A stretch of 53,052 bases of DNA from Planctomycetota bacterium (GTDB lineage: Bacteria > Planctomycetota > Planctomycetia > Pirellulales > Pirellulaceae). The position numbers and the translations under genes are program-made. Of this stretch, positions 53,009 to 53,052 are shown one piece after another. The DNA lies in NCBI GenBank assembly GCA_014584305.1, contig JACTND010000265.1, positions 1-53,052 of the forward strand. The letters run 5' to 3'. The number at the start of each line of letters is the position of its first letter. Position 1 is the stretch's first letter. The notes beneath the pieces are model-generated. The model saw only the letters and a list, made by a program, of their open reading frames with translations. It was not told where the DNA came from and did not search any database.

Positions 53009-53052
53009 ATGACAATGCCGCGAAAGTTGCTAGTCGATGTGAATGTCACACG
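53009..53052 (+). CDS. N-terminus of a REP-associated (Y1) transposase, partial
   Basis: Fourteen codons are visible before the window ends: the product starts MTMPRKLLVDVNVT. GGGAG lies 8 nt upstream of the ATG. The P-R-K-x-L-V-x-x-x-x-T start is typical of one branch of REP-associated tyrosine transposases (next expected: YYH, then CVSR or similar). Only the beginning is seen, so this is recognition from a short stretch; the missing part would decide. The preceding gene appears damaged at its 3' end, which fits insertion of such an element. Confidence 0.5.
   Translation, partial: MTMPRKLLVDVNVT

Noticed and set aside
53009-53052. Alternative that the last frame is a restriction or toxin gene
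   Set aside because: The visible start matches the transposase branch better, but only 14 codons are available, so this is kept as a low-confidence call.

Overview
The window looks like chromosomal DNA from a member of the Planctomycetota, probably a Pirellulales-like lineage. This is inferred from gene content: many divergent sulfotransferases, a giant alpha-2-macroglobulin, an FHA-GAF-SpoIIE phosphatase, a two-component 'VPS10/BNR' exported protein, an ECF sigma/anti-sigma/PDZ operon and frequent GTG/TTG starts. No rRNA, tRNA or CRISPR array was seen.

Left part (1-18103, all minus strand): a surface-polysaccharide locus. In transcription order it runs gmd, a GT4 glycosyltransferase, rfbB, rfbA, a DegT/AHBA-type sugar aminotransferase, a WbqC-family protein, a sulfotransferase, a Tat-exported metallophosphoesterase, two sulfotransferases, a Wzx-type flippase, a sulfotransferase, a WecF-like (GT56) transferase, a methyltransferase, a GT4 glycosyltransferase, a sulfotransferase and a Wzy-like polymerase cut by the window edge. 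Many neighbours overlap by ATGA or GTGA, which indicates translational coupling. Together they suggest a Wzx/Wzy-type polymer containing a dTDP-4-amino-4,6-dideoxyhexose and a GDP-mannose-derived 6-deoxyhexose, decorated by several sulfate groups.

Middle (18571-27824, minus strand): an FHA-GAF-PP2C regulator; a DevBCA/MacAB-like exporter (TetR regulator, permease, ATPase) whose adaptor gene is broken by a small frameshifting deletion, with a strong promoter and palindromic operator in front of tetR; a sixth sulfotransferase; and an operon of ECF sigma factor, membrane anti-sigma candidate and PDZ protein closed by a clear intrinsic terminator.

Right part (28035-53052, mostly plus strand): histidine ammonia-lyase, an NfeD-like membrane protein, an exported sialidase-fold protein, a 2075-residue thioester alpha-2-macroglobulin, a decayed intergenic stretch with a TPR remnant, a large exported beta-propeller protein (minus strand), a 182-bp element with inverted-repeat ends, and then a five-gene operon. 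This operon pairs an intact PilT-type ATPase with two PilB/GspE-like proteins that have both lost the Walker A lysine and other catalytic residues, plus two membrane proteins. I consider it the best candidate for an undescribed system. The window closes with a sodium:solute symporter translationally coupled to uronate isomerase (uxaC). The uxaC 3' end looks replaced by foreign sequence just in front of what appears to be the start of a REP-associated (Y1) transposase gene.
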